From Cytospora piceicola (lineage: Eukaryota > Ascomycota > Sordariomycetes > Diaporthales > Cytosporaceae): 64,000 bases of DNA. Below, piece by piece: positions 1 through 11,304 of the stretch (position 1 is the first letter of the stretch; each line of letters starts with the position of its first letter). Both the position numbers and the translations under genes were made by a program. The notes below the pieces were generated by a model. The model made no database searches and was not told the origin of the DNA. It was given only the letters and a program-made list of their open reading frames with translations. The stretch lies in contig JALQBC010000019.1 of NCBI GenBank assembly GCA_023375675.1, forward strand, positions 372,001 through 436,000. The letters run 5' to 3'.

Positions 1-522
1 GTTACAACCAGTGATTGCAAGCTAACGGATGAACAGGTGAGTCCCAGATGTCTGAGACCTGGGGTGTAGATCAGCAAAGCAGCCGCATCGAGTACAACGC
101 AACTCACACGTCCGACTTGCAAAGTGACAGTCAACGAACAGAGCAAGCAAAAGGAACTAATGAAGCCTGAAGAAGCTCCCCCAGATGCGAGAACACTGCC
201 GATGTTGATTCGGACCGAGGCTCCGTCTGCAGGGGAAACGGGAGCTTCAGGTTGGAGGTTTCCCCGCATTGCCGACTACATAAAAGCTCCCGACGGCAGG
301 AACACTCAGGAGGCACCCGCCCCTTCTGTGTAGATCATCTCGGAGGAGCTGATCACGTCAGAAGCTGGAGCATTCGAACAAACCAATACAGAGGCCCTTT
401 CAAAACCATAGAGGATTCATTCTCACGTACATTGAAGAATCGCCATCCAGTATGGCCGCTGCACAGAAACTTATTCCGTTTTCTGGCGAACACATATATA
501 TTCACACCTACTGCCCCCAGCC
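1..522. other. Intergenic edge region, no supported gene
   Basis: The 5' edge of the window lies downstream of the minus-strand MFS gene. Short open frames on both strands around positions 120-450 overlap each other, have no recognisable domain and no convincing splice or start context. I see no gene here. Confidence 0.6.
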
Positions 523-2707
523 TCACCTCATTACCCCCATCTTCTCATCCATCATCTTCCTCCAGTCCTTGGACTTCCTCAACAATATCCAGATGCACCC
601 ATTCGCCACGATCCACGCAAACAGCGCCACCATGGTGCACAACCACCCCACACCCATCGCATTAATCAGCGGCTCCGTAACCACCACGCCCACGCAGCTA
701 AAGATGTTCCTCACAAAGTTGTTCAGCGCGACCCCGCTAGAGCTCCTCTTCGGCATGAACTCTGTAAGCATGGTAGTACTCGACCCGAATATAAGCATCG
801 TAGCTATCCCAAAGAAGAAGTTCGCAACCATGGCCGCCAGCCAGTACACACCCTTGTCGGCGCACCATCCGAACCAGATCATGGCAAAGGGGTACATGGA
901 CGCCGCAATCCATGCGTTCTCGCGGAGGCGGTCCTCTGGGAGGAAGATAAGCTTGCCGTTGGCGTCGTACCGCCCGGCCTTCTTTGCCTCGCGGGCCATG
1001 ATCTTGTCAACCCATTTCCCTCCAACCAGCGAGGCGGTGAAATACCCCAGAGAGCTGGGGATATATAACAGCCCCACGATGATGACAGAGAAGTTGTACG
1101 GCGGGGCGCCGAAGGTGCTCTGGACTGAAATGTTCAAAATGAACAGAGCTGCGAAGGTGATAGACGCCAGCGCCACGGTCAGCGCCACGGGTGGGAAGCG
1201 GAGGTAGAGAATGCATGACATGGGGTCAATCAAAGCCTTGCGCAGAAGTGTGATGCCTCGTTTCGACTTGTCGGCGACTGAGTGCCCTGTAGACGTTCGG
1301 TTGAGCGTGTTCTCGTTGCTCGAACCAGCCGGGGGTAGGTGGGGCCTGCGCCTTGCCAGCGTCTCGGGTAGCAAGAAAAAGAGGCTGACAAGATTGCAAC
1401 CGCCAAAGGCAGTAACGAACCACATGGTCGCTTGCCAGCTAACGGAGATAAGTTTGTTAGAACCTTGCCGACACAGGAGCTGAAGAGTCGTGAGGTATTA
1501 CTCAGGGTTCAGGAGCGTAGAGGTTGGTGCTGCTAAGCCTGTGTTGTCTCATACTTTGGACTACATGGCGAAGGGGGTGTAAAGATGCTCAGGAAGTACT
1601 TACTTGAACCCTTGGGCGAGAGCACCTCCTATAATGGGAGCGAAGAGTGGGCCGGTAAGAGGACCGAGGTAGAAAATCCCTTGATGTCCAGGTTTAGCAC
1701 ATTCCTTCCATTTCATGGACGCATCTCATGGACACAATAGTTTGAGTTGCAAAATGACATACCCATTGCACGTCCTCGCTCAAACGGCTCCCAGAGGTCT
1801 GAGATGGTTCCTGCGCCGACCGACTGCACCGATGCTGCAGCACCGCCACTGAGGACTCTGAAGACGATGAGCATGGCGATATTGGTGCTTATAGCGCTCA
1901 ATACACCAAAGACAACGAACAGGCTAAAGGATATAACATAGATAGTTCTCCTTCCCAGAGTTTCGGAGAAAGACGACCTGTTCAACGTCAGAGGTATTTG
2001 AGAAAGTGAAGAGTACAGTTGAGAACCCACCACCACAGAGGAAATATGGACATGGCAAGCATGTAGAAAGCTACTGTCAAGTTCACGATAGTCTCACTAG
2101 TGTGGAAATAAGCTGACATCTCCGACAACGCGGCTGGTCAACATGGTCAGCAACAGTCCGTAAGCAACGATGCTGCGTATGTCCTCAGGTGGCCTCAAGT
2201 AGCCATCCATGCGTGATACATACGATAGAAGATATTAGACCCAAGGGGCCCTCCTGCCGCAGCCAAGGCCACTATGGTTGTGATGGTCCATTTCGTCCTT
2301 CTCGAATAATCGTAAGGACGCTCCACCTCCGGAATAAGGACGAACTGTGCGAGGAGACCTCTCCTCTCGCGCCTCGGGACAATAACCAGGGGCCTTGACC
2401 TCGCGGACGAGGCTCGGGAGTGGCTTCGGACCTGAGTGGCGGCGGCTTCCGAGTCTGGAGGAAATCCGAGATTGAGGCCTTCCGGTCCTTCGGGTTCTGG
2501 GTCATGATGCTCCTCGTCCTCGTCATCGTCGACCTCTTCTTCATCCTCCCGGATGGAGTGCGTCGATTTGTCGTCCATCTTCTCGCCTCCCACGATTACC
2601 GGCTGTTCATGCTTGCCGCTTGGCGTGGTCTTCTCCGGGTCCTTCCTGGCGCCAAGAGGACCTTGTGAAGCGACGTCGCCGTCCCTCTTCTCCTGGTCCG
2701 CAGCCAT
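523..2707 (-). CDS. MFS multidrug transporter, DHA1 (Qdr/Dtr1-like) type
   Basis: Predicted plasma-membrane proton antiporter of the major facilitator superfamily, 12-helix DHA1 group, probably exporting drugs, polyamines or similar compounds; the substrate cannot be read from sequence. Five exons give 597 residues in frame: 2707-2224, 2133-2031, 1977-1763, 1679-1604 and 1438-523, with introns of 90, 53, 83 and 165 bases. The N-terminal ~150 residues are acidic, Ser/Pro-rich and cytoplasmic. The first helix is followed by the family string ETLGRRTIY (motif A region), then SVGAGTISDLW and the loop ERGRAMG. The C-terminal half has LTEFMPKRSSSGVALNNF, typical of the Qdr3-like branch. The start is the first in-frame ATG; the frame stays open upstream without another ATG. 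Family assignment is firm, substrate unknown. Confidence 0.88.
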
Positions 2708-4247
2708 AACGGCCAACTCGGAACGAAACCTTGAATGTTTGGGAGCCGGAATCGGCGACGGTGGCTTCGGGGTGAGACTGAGCAAAGAGACTTGACCATT
2801 CAAGCTGGGGAAAGGTCGAGGTCAAGGCAAAATGTGATTATTCTCCGCCGTGAAAGTCTGACCGCGGTAGCAATGAAAGCAAGAGGTCAAGTGCAATCAC
2901 ACAATGACTGAATGAGAGAGAATTCCCCGAGGAAAAGGTAAACAGAGGATAAAAAGCAAGCCTTGGGCTCCTATCAGAGCCGGTAGAAGCCCGGGAATAA
3001 AGGACAAGGCACACTCGTGCCCCAGAGCCGGCCGTCAAAAGGAAGGAGGCTTCCGCATTTCGGTGCCCAGGTGTATGTACATGGTGCATACTCAGTCTGT
3101 GATCGGTGCCGAGGTAATGATGAACTGCCGCGATTACCCACCTGACATGCAACTGTCTTGCCGGCGGTGTTTTGCGGTGCAGAGGCCGGCCTACTCGCGC
3201 CGTTGCGAGGAGCTACTACTGTGTATGTAGGTAATGTGTAACTCGGAGATGGAGCAAGGCGTGATAGACTGGACAGGTTGTGTCAGACAATGGGGCACCG
3301 AACAACCTCTTGCCTTTCCATGGCATAGATACATGGTTTGATAGGAAGAGGTTCCCAACATCGAAGGTTAGCTTAGGTGGACCGGCAAGCACGGCACGGC
3401 CTGGGCATGCAGTAGCTCCGGGATCCTGTCGTTTTATATGGGGTGTGGCCAACGGTGTTGGTGCTCACAAGCTCAGTATTGACCCTGTCTGTGCTGTATG
3501 CCAGTTATGCCTGTCTGTATGCCTGTCTGCAATGCCTGTCTGCAATGCCAAGTGCTACAGCGGAAACCTATCAGCCTACCTACCTGGTTATTCATGGATC
3601 ACTGGTATGATATGGAGTGGGCGGAGGTATTCAGTGGCCATAATTCGTTAGCAAGAGGTGTGTTGCTTGGGCATCAATGTTGTGCTTGCTTCTTGGCATC
3701 TTCAGTAACGGATCTCGCTTACTGTGGTACAGTGGTACACATATGATACATAGAGCCTCGGCTCCCGCTAAGCAAGTCTTTTGGGCTCTTACCAGGGTTG
3801 ATGGCAGGGTTTACAGTATGGCAGGGTTTCGTTATCGCCGATAACGCTCGCTTGGCATCCATCATCTCTCAGAAGAGGATTGAGCATGCATGTCGAGAAG
3901 CACTCAGTTTTGCTTGACTTTCCAATTGTTGCCCTTTGCCTGTTCCATAGTATCTGTAGGAGGTCAAGACATAGGTTGGTAGAAATGTATTCATGACGAT
4001 AATCGTTGCCCAAAAACACAGTGTAGGTACAGATCGGGAAAACCCTCCGATCCCGAAGACTCGAAAATGACTTCAGTCTTCAAACTCACTAATTTTCGAG
4101 TCACCATCAACCCATTCTGAACCACTCCGGCTCCACCCTCATTCAGCCTTAGCCTCGTCTACCATAGTACCTTCCTCTTTGTATCCTCGCTAGACCTTCA
4201 TTCAGCCCAGGTGTAGAAGAAGTGGATTCTCAGACAAATCAAGCACA
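2708..4247. other. Intergenic region between divergent genes
   Basis: This holds the leaders and promoters of the MFS transporter (-) and the proline gene (+). Around 3498-3555 there is a degenerate tandem repeat of a unit like TGCCTGTCTGCAA. Short open frames here have no recognisable features. Confidence 0.5.
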
Positions 4248-5597
4248 ATGTCGCTAACAAGCTCATCGCCCGTCGAGGCCGCAAAGTCCGCCAAGTCGGC
4301 GTCCCACTTCCTCGCCACGCTGCCCGTGTCCACAAGGAATGACGCCCTGACGGCCATACACGACTCCCTCGTCGCCTCGAGGGACGAGATCCTCGCCGCC
4401 AACGCCAAGGACATGGAGGCGGCGCGGCAGGCCGCCGCCGACGGCGACCTCAGCCAGTCGCTCGTGTCGCGCCTGGACCTGGGCAAGAAGGGCAAGTGGG
4501 AGGACATGCTCAAGGGCGTGCTGGACGTCCGGGGGCTCGACGACCCCATCGGCGTGGTCACGCTGCGCACCAGGCTGGACGACGGCCTCGTGCTCGAGCG
4601 CCTGACCTGCCCCATCGGCGTGCTGCTCATCATCTTCGAGGCCCGCCCCGAGGTCATCGCCAACATCGCCAGCCTGGCCATCAAGTCGGGCAACGCCGCC
4701 ATCCTCAAGGGCGGCAAGGAGAGCACCCACAGCTTCGTGGCCATCTCGACGGCCATCTCCGCCGCCCTCGAGAGGTGCAGCGTGCCCAACGGCGCCGTCC
4801 AGCTGGTCACCACCCGGGACGTCATCCCGCAGCTGCTCGGCCTGGACCGGTACATCGACCTGGTCATCCCGCGGGGCGGGAACGAGCTGGTGCGCTTCGT
4901 CAAGGCCAACACCAAGATCCCCGTCATGGGCCACGCCGACGGCCTGTGCTCCATGTACCTCGAGGGCTCGGCCGACCCCCAGATGGCCGCGGCCGTCGTC
5001 GTGGACTCCAAGACGAGCTACCCCGCGGCGTGCAACAGCCTCGAGACCCTGCTCGTCGAGGAGGCCGCCCTGGAGACCGTCTTCCCCGCCGTCGCCGAGG
5101 CCCTGGCCGCCAGGGGCGTCGAGCTCCGCTGCGACGCCAGGTCCAAGGCCGTCGCCGCGAGCAGGCTGCCCTCGGCGGGGGGCGACAGGGTCCGGGACGC
5201 CGAGGACGCCGACTACGACACGGAGCACCTGGCGCTCGTCCTGGCCGTCAAGGTCGTGTCCGGCCTCGACGAGGCCGTCGGGCACATCAACGCGCACGGC
5301 TCGCACCACACCGACGCCATCCTCACCGGCGACGAGGACCACGCCGAGAGGTTCATGACGGCTGTCGACTCGGCGGGCGTGTACTGGAACGCGTCGACGC
5401 GCATGGCGGACGGCATGAGGTACGGGTTCGGCACCGAGGTCGGCATCAGCACCAACAAGATCCACGCGCGGGGGCCGGTGGGCCTGGAGGGCTTGACCAT
5501 CTACAAGTACAAGGTCAGGGGCACCGGGCATGTCTCGGCTGTGTATGGCGAGGGCGAGGGCCAGAAGCCGTTTTTGCATGAGAGCATGCCTTTGTAA
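4248..5597 (+). CDS. PRO2: Gamma-glutamyl phosphate reductase
   Basis: Second enzyme of proline synthesis: reduces gamma-glutamyl phosphate with NADPH to glutamate semialdehyde, normally in the cytosol. One uninterrupted reading frame of 449 residues, the usual length for ProA/Pro2 proteins (yeast Pro2 is about 456). Family signatures are visible: IGVLLIIFEARPEV (about residues 123-136), the glycine-rich ILKGGKES (152-159), the proposed catalytic cysteine C262 in SYPAACNSLETLL, and VMGHADGLC near 227-235. The C-terminal part has VGISTNKIHARGPVGLEGLT, also conserved. Codons are strongly G/C-ending, so a long antisense open frame shadows the whole gene; that shadow is not a gene. No intron is needed. 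Confidence 0.95.
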   Translation: MSLTSSSPVEAAKSAKSASHFLATLPVSTRNDALTAIHDSLVASRDEILAANAKDMEAARQAAADGDLSQSLVSRLDLGKKGKWEDMLKGVLDVRGLDDPIGVVTLRTRLDDGLVLERLTCPIGVLLIIFEARPEVIANIASLAIKSGNAAILKGGKESTHSFVAISTAISAALERCSVPNGAVQLVTTRDVIPQLLGLDRYIDLVIPRGGNELVRFVKANTKIPVMGHADGLCSMYLEGSADPQMAAAVVVDSKTSYPAACNSLETLLVEEAALETVFPAVAEALAARGVELRCDARSKAVAASRLPSAGGDRVRDAEDADYDTEHLALVLAVKVVSGLDEAVGHINAHGSHHTDAILTGDEDHAERFMTAVDSAGVYWNASTRMADGMRYGFGTEVGISTNKIHARGPVGLEGLTIYKYKVRGTGHVSAVYGEGEGQKPFLHESMPL

Positions 5598-5795
5598 GAA
5601 GACATGGAAACGAACAAAACTTGATCATGACCACGCCTACCAGGGGAATTTGTGTGCGTTCGAGGTCGGGAAAAAAAACAATACACCGCTGTTATCGCAG
5701 GCAATCAAAGGACTGTCAAATTGTGTGAAGGTGATATCCAGTATCCAGTAATATTTTCTCGGCTTTGTTCTTCAGCCCAGTGAGCTTATCCAACC

Positions 5796-6897
5796 TTAAG
5801 GTACGGTGCAAATAATCTTTCCCCTCGAAACATTCTTCTCCATCAACTTGTGCGCCTCCTGGATCTCCTCCATCTTGTACACCTTATCAACAAACACCTT
5901 CATCTTGCCGCTCACAAAGTCGTCCTCGTACAGGGCCAGCCTGTCCCGGAGCTCACCCTGGTAGTTCTCATCCCGGCTCCTCAGGGTGCTGCCCTCCCAG
6001 CGGATGCGCTTGTACAGCAGCTGGCCCACGTTCAGGTCCTTGAGCGCCGCGCCGCCCATGGCGGCCAGCTGCACGATGTGGCCGTCCCGGGCCGCGCAGT
6101 CCAGGTTCTTCTGGACGTACTCGCCGGCGATGAAGTCCACGATCAGGTCGACGCCCCTGCCGCCCGTGGCCGCGAGGATCTCCTTGCTCCAGTCCTCGCT
6201 CCGGTAGTTGAACGCCCTGGTCGCGCCGAGCTCCTTCTCGATGAACTCGCACTTCTCGGCGCTCCCGGCCGTCGCGAACACCTTGCCGGCGCCGGCGCGC
6301 TGCGACAGCTGGATGCCGGCGATGGACACGCCCGACGCGCCCGCGTGCCAGAGGATGTTCTTGCCCGCCAGGTCGTCGATGCCGCCGACAAAGTGCAGCG
6401 CCTGGGTGGCGGTGATCCAGGTCTCGGGGATGCCCGCGGCGACCTCCCAGCTGAGCTCCCGGGGCTTGTGCAGGAGCATCTTGGTGCTGACGGCGATGTA
6501 CTCGGCGTAGGCGCCGCCGTAGGCCAGGCCGAAGACCTCGTCGCCCTCCTTGAAGGTGCGGGCGTGCTCGGGCGAGCCGAAGGCCTCGATGGTGCCCGAG
6601 AACTCGACGCCCAGGATCGGCCCGGCCTGCGGGGGCAGGGGGTAGAGGCCCTCGCGCTGGAGGAGGTCCATCCGGTTGAGCCCGAAGGCCTTGACCTTTA
6701 CCAGGGCCTGGTGGGCCGAGGGGGTGGGCTTGGGGGTCTCGGCGTTGACGAAGAGGGCGTCGATGCCACCCTTGCCGCCCTTGATGTCTGGTAGGCTGGG
6801 TTAGTATTTGGTCTTGGTGCTGGAGTGTAAAGCTATCCAGGTAGCCAGGCTGGGCAGGGTATTTAGACTTACCAACTGCTTTCATGACTTCTGGCAT
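5796..6897 (-). CDS. Quinone oxidoreductase, PIG3/zeta-crystallin-like MDR family
   Basis: Predicted NADPH-dependent quinone reductase of the medium-chain dehydrogenase/reductase superfamily, PIG3-like branch without the structural zinc ligands. Two exons: a 25-base first exon (6897-6873), an 85-base intron beginning GTAAGT and ending CAG (6872-6788), then 6787-5796, giving 338 residues. The N-terminal GroES-like fold includes GLNRMDLLQREGLYP, ILGVEFSGTI and DEVFGLAYGGAYAEY. The Rossmann nucleotide site is HAGASGVSIAGIQLSQ. The protein ends SRGKIICTVP, as expected (EKN..RGK motif). The gene converges with the proline gene. The chosen start matches the family, but the frame is open for 87 codons upstream to another ATG at 7158; see the finding on a possible presequence. 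Confidence 0.88.
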
Positions 6898-9800
6898 CTT
6901 AACTGAGTTTGTATGAAGCGATGCTGTTTTGCTATGAGTTGGGATCGGATTGGTCGTGATAAAATGCCCTGATGTACGTTTCGTCGTTGTTGTTGTTGTT
7001 GTTTCACCGGCACTCGTCAGGATGATGTTTGACGACGATGATGATGACAAATGATAAGACCGACGAAAAGAGACTGGTACTTGAGCTCTAAAGAGGAAGA
7101 GGGGGATTCTAGATCTCCCTGAAGCTATGACTTGGACCCGCTGCAGAGGACTGTGCATGACGTATACGATGATAGACGAGCTTACTCATCGTCCGACGAA
7201 TGCTTTCCACTGTTGGGTTTATAAGTAATTCGAGGAATTGTTGAAACTTTTGAACAATTCCGACTTTCCGCCGGCACGATCGGTGTGGGGCTTTCACGGA
7301 TGCGGAGCACTGGGGACCTCGGCAGGCGGGGCTTGGCCCGCTCATGACGATCATTTTCGCCCCCGTGCTCCGGCCGTCGATATGCCTGCCAGCCCTGCGT
7401 GCCGACATGATCACTCGAGTACCTGAGTACATAAGCCATCTGGCCATAAAATAAGCCTTATCACGTATACATAGTACACTAGAATCTTGTGGTCCAAGCG
7501 CTCACTAATAATTTACCGATAAACGGTCAGTAGCGTACAGACGTCCATGTCCTGCAGGCCTGCAGCGGCCAGACAGTCCATGGCTGTGGTGATCTCGGAG
7601 ATCATCGAGATGATCGCTGTTGCTCATGTACTGGAGTTCCACATGGCGACACGAGAGGAACGAGAAGCGGTATATAAATTCCGGGAGGAACCAGACCAAG
7701 CTCCGACGCGTCTTGAGTCCTTTACTGTGTGTGTATCATCTCTATCATCTTTGGAAGTAAGAATGCGACAGCCATCTTCCGGTGAAATGGTGGAAATTAC
7801 GCTACAACCTTCTCAGGAACAATACGAAGAACCCGGAAGATCGATGGTGTTGCTAGCACCTGCAATATGCAATCCTCTCCTTATCCCAATCTTTGGGTGG
7901 AGAAGCTGACCGTATTAGTTTCCCAAAAGGTTCAGCTCAGGAAGGACGCGAACTGGGCGCTTTGTCTGAGGACTGGTGAGGTCTCGAACTGCCGACACAA
8001 CCGAACTTCTTGATGAAAGGATCTGGCCTAGTCGAGTCTTGGTGATCAAGGTCATCGAATGGAATGGAAGCGGACTGGTCCCGTCGTCCGAGACCTTCTG
8101 GACTCCCGAGATGCCAGTCCGACATCAAGGTCGAAGGACAGGAAGGCTGTCCTGGCTGTCAACGACAATCCTACACCTGGACCTCAAATGCTGGCTTGAT
8201 GGGTCGACAGAATGCGTCTCATTCGACAGCTCGGATGCGACATAATAAACAACATGCATATGCCTTTTTTTTTTTTTTTTGGAACGCTGCGGCTCACTCA
8301 GCACAACAATTTCCATTTTTCGTTTTGAGTTCCAAGGGAGGCCTTCTTGACGCAGTAATTCGTAGCACGCTCGGACTTTTAATCGAGTGCATCGTATCAT
8401 GCATGTGATGATCCTCTTTTCCAGAGAGGCTTATATTTGTCCCCGCCCCCGGACTATTGAATATCACAACGGCTTTTAGCAAGACAGTGCAATCAACTGA
8501 AAACCGATATAGCAATCTCCGAGCCATAAAAGGCGAATCGCAGGCGTCCTACCGGCCGTCCCCCTTTCATTATGACGGAACGGCACTGAACGGGCGGTGG
8601 GCAGAGAGTGACACAGACAAGGCACAGGCTGACGATTGGCTTGGCAGCTTGGGTACTAATGGGCTGTGCAGGTCTTGTCAGGCTGTCAGGCCGTGTTGTC
8701 AAAATAAGGATGGGCCGGCGAGAGACATGTGTCTTGGTTTGGAAAGAAAACTTGACTGAGGCGTCAGGCGTCGAACATCTCACTTGAGCAAATCTCCCGA
8801 GATCCGTAGCTTTGCTTCTTGTGTACGGATATAGCCAAGTCATTACTCACTTCAGGCACACCGCCGTGTTGGTCTGTCGAATCATACACGTTTGGTGCCT
8901 GGTTCCTGCAGTTTCCTGCATTTATGTACAACACTACATAGTACACTACATACAGCACAGTACACTATGTAGCAGCGCCTTCCAAGGCTCCTGCAGGGGG
9001 GAGGGGACGGGAGCCACTAGGGGCCGGTATGGATCTTACCACCTATTCAGGTACCACCCACATACCATAGTACCGTAGGTAACATCCATCTTTCACCTTC
9101 CAACGTTGCTTCTCCCGTGGCGTCTCATTCGCCTTCCTGTCATGATTGCAGACAAGCTGACAAGCTGACAAGCCACCATGGCATATTGCAATGTCTCAGG
9201 CAGAAAACCACCTCCCTCCACAATACTCCTGAGATACTATCATGACCTTTACAATTCGTTCGTGTCCACGGGTGACACTGTTATGGACTCTCGGATGTTT
9301 TGAGCCACCTGTCTCAGCGCTGTGCCTCCTGCTGAACAAACACGGGGACCATCACAAGAACAATGATAGCGTGGCGTCGTTCACTGCTATGCACCTCACC
9401 CGTGCTCCTCTCCTGATCCAGGGCTGATGTCGCCTCCAGGCACATGAACGGCAGGGTCTCATCTCATCGAGGCCTCGACCATGACCAGCATACCAACCAA
9501 GCAGGCTGGCCCAGGTCACAAGTGTGGTTGCTTTGGCGGCCCTGGTCGCCGCCGTTGGTTCACCCACATTTACAGCAAGTGTCATGTACACTACCAGACT
9601 ACTACATACTCGGTTTTTACGAGCCGGATCGCAAATCTGGAGAAGGAGAGGGTCTCCCCAGTGGGCACCACTTTGCGATGGGATCCATCAGCCCGCACGG
9701 CCACAATACCCACTTCCCACACGCATTAGGGTCTTGACATTTCGATGCCGGGGCAATGACTTGCCAAGTGCCAAGCTATCGCTACCAGTCCTGGTCATTT

Positions 9801-10290
9801 TACCTCCTGCTTACTCCTGGAGCCAGTCGCGCATCGTGTTGTATTTGTATTGTGGTGTGTTGGTTTTATTGCACTGCATTACATTGCTGTCTAGATTCAA
9901 ACTTGATCACTTCCTGTCACCTTTCATGGTGCTGGAAACAGTGCAATCCGAAGACAGCGCCGCGGTTCGTCCAGAGGATGACAATGACAGCCAGCGGAGG
10001 ATCCGGAGTACTTTCGTAACCCCCTAATTTAGGTGTCTTTTGTCCCTATCAATGGGGTATCACGGAGGACCAGATCCTGGCTGGAATTCCCTCCCCTGAT
10101 TCGGCAGAATTAAGATAACCTGTCGTTTAAAAAGTAACAAAAATGGACCCTGCGCAGACGACGCCCCACTAGCACCCTCCCCCTACCGGCCACCCCTGCA
10201 GTCACCGTACCATCTGGACCATCTCGCCTGCTCAGGCAAGCCCACATGCCCAACAGCTAATCTCCCGGGGAGACATCCCATGATGGCATC
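6898..10290. other. Gene-poor region of about 3.4 kb
   Basis: Upstream of the oxidoreductase there is an in-frame open extension to 7158. A TATATAAA box at 7671-7678 precedes a 48-codon frame starting at ATG 7763; its status is unclear. A run of T lies near 8263-8280. The remaining short open frames on either strand show no domain and overlap one another. Otherwise I see nothing that I can support as a gene. Confidence 0.5.
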
Positions 10291-10293
10291 CTG

Positions 10294-10301
10294 TATATAA
10301 G
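10294..10301 (+). promoter_or_regulatory. TATA box of the GPI cell-wall protein gene
   Basis: TATATAAG lies about 220 bases before the ATG at 10521 and is followed by a CT-rich stretch (about 10328-10360) and an A/C-rich leader (about 10405-10515). This is the usual arrangement of a strongly expressed fungal gene. No mapped transcript start is available. Confidence 0.5.
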
Positions 10302-10520
10302 TCCAAGGCCTCGTGCGCAGTGGGCTCCTTGTGCTTCCTTCCTTCCTCTTTCTCCTCCACCCACCCACACTCGCTATCACCATACCACCCTGACCTTCGA
10401 GTCAATTTCATTCGTTAATACGACCAAACACGCCCAAAACAACAAAAACCCCTCGCAAGGAACCACAGCAAAACCTCTCCGTCACCGACCATCTAATCGA
10501 TAATAATACCCGACGTCAAA

Positions 10521-11304
10521 ATGAAGTTCTCCGCTGCCGCTGTTCTCGCCGTCGCCGCTGGCGTCTCTGCCTTTGAGAATGTCACTTACACCACCGAGGT
10601 TGTGACTGCCGTCACCACTTTCTGCCCTGCCGCCACCATGCTCACGCACGCTGGCAGCACCTACACCATCAGTGAGGTAAGCTTACGACGAAAGGAGAGG
10701 GGGGAAAGCTAGGCCTGGGACGGGTGGGATAATACTGGGAAAGTGACGTGGAAGAGGAGACTTGCGACACTTCCGGGATATGAGTCTCTATATCCAGTTT
10801 CCCATCCGGCCTGAGCAGCGAGGCATTCAGACTCCGACCATGACACGATCAGACGGCTAACATGAACACAAGGCTACCACCCTGACCATCACCGACTGCC
10901 CTTGCACTATCACCAGGCCGGTGACCACCGTTGCCTCTGTGGCCTGCACCACCTGGTAAGTACTGATACAAGGCAACCCGTTGGGCCCACAGGAGACACA
11001 CAACTGACTTGTTCCGTCTTATAGCCCCGTCGCGAGTGCCGCTGCCTCAAGCGCCCCCGTCTACACCAACGGCACTGGTGCTCACCCCACATCCGTTTCG
11101 CCCAACCTTCCCGCCGGCACTGGTTCCTCCGGCTCTGGCTCTGGCTCCGGCGCTGGTGTTGGTGGCGGTGTTGGTGGCTCTTCCCCATCCAGCTCATCCA
11201 CCACCTCCCCCTCGCCCATCGCTACCGCTGGTGCCGGCAAGGCTGCTGCTCTGTCCGGCGCCGGTCTGGCTGGTGTCCTGGGTCTGGCTGCTTTCTTCCT
11301 GTAA
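10521..11304 (+). CDS. Small GPI-anchored cell-wall protein, CCG-6/Sed1-like
   Basis: Predicted secreted, GPI-anchored cell-wall glycoprotein of 172 residues. Three exons: 10521-10676, 10873-10955 and 11025-11304; introns of 196 and 69 bases have GTAAG donors, and the first has a CTAAC branch site near its end. Residues 1-17 form a signal peptide (MKFSAAAVLAVAAGVSA). Next comes the conserved fungal cell-wall block with TTEVVTAVTTFCP, HAGSTYTI and TLTITDCPCTI, giving paired cysteines. A Ser/Gly/Thr-rich spacer follows, then a hydrophobic C-terminus (SGAGLAGVLGLAAFFL) fitting a GPI signal. It resembles Neurospora clock-controlled CCG-6-type proteins from memory of the family. A TATA box and CT-rich leader suggest strong expression. 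Confidence 0.85.

Noticed and set aside
2708..2803. Upstream extension of the MFS protein to position 2803
   Set aside because: The codon there is TTG, not ATG; the first in-frame ATG is at 2707.
4263..5579. Long open frame antisense to the gamma-glutamyl phosphate reductase gene
   Set aside because: It is a shadow caused by G/C-ending codons; its product is His/Val/Gly/Asp-rich with no domain, while the sense frame is a clear enzyme.
5850..6794. Long plus-strand frame over the quinone oxidoreductase
   Set aside because: Mirror-image frame of a GC-rich gene, Leu/Ala/Asp/Val-rich, with no domain.
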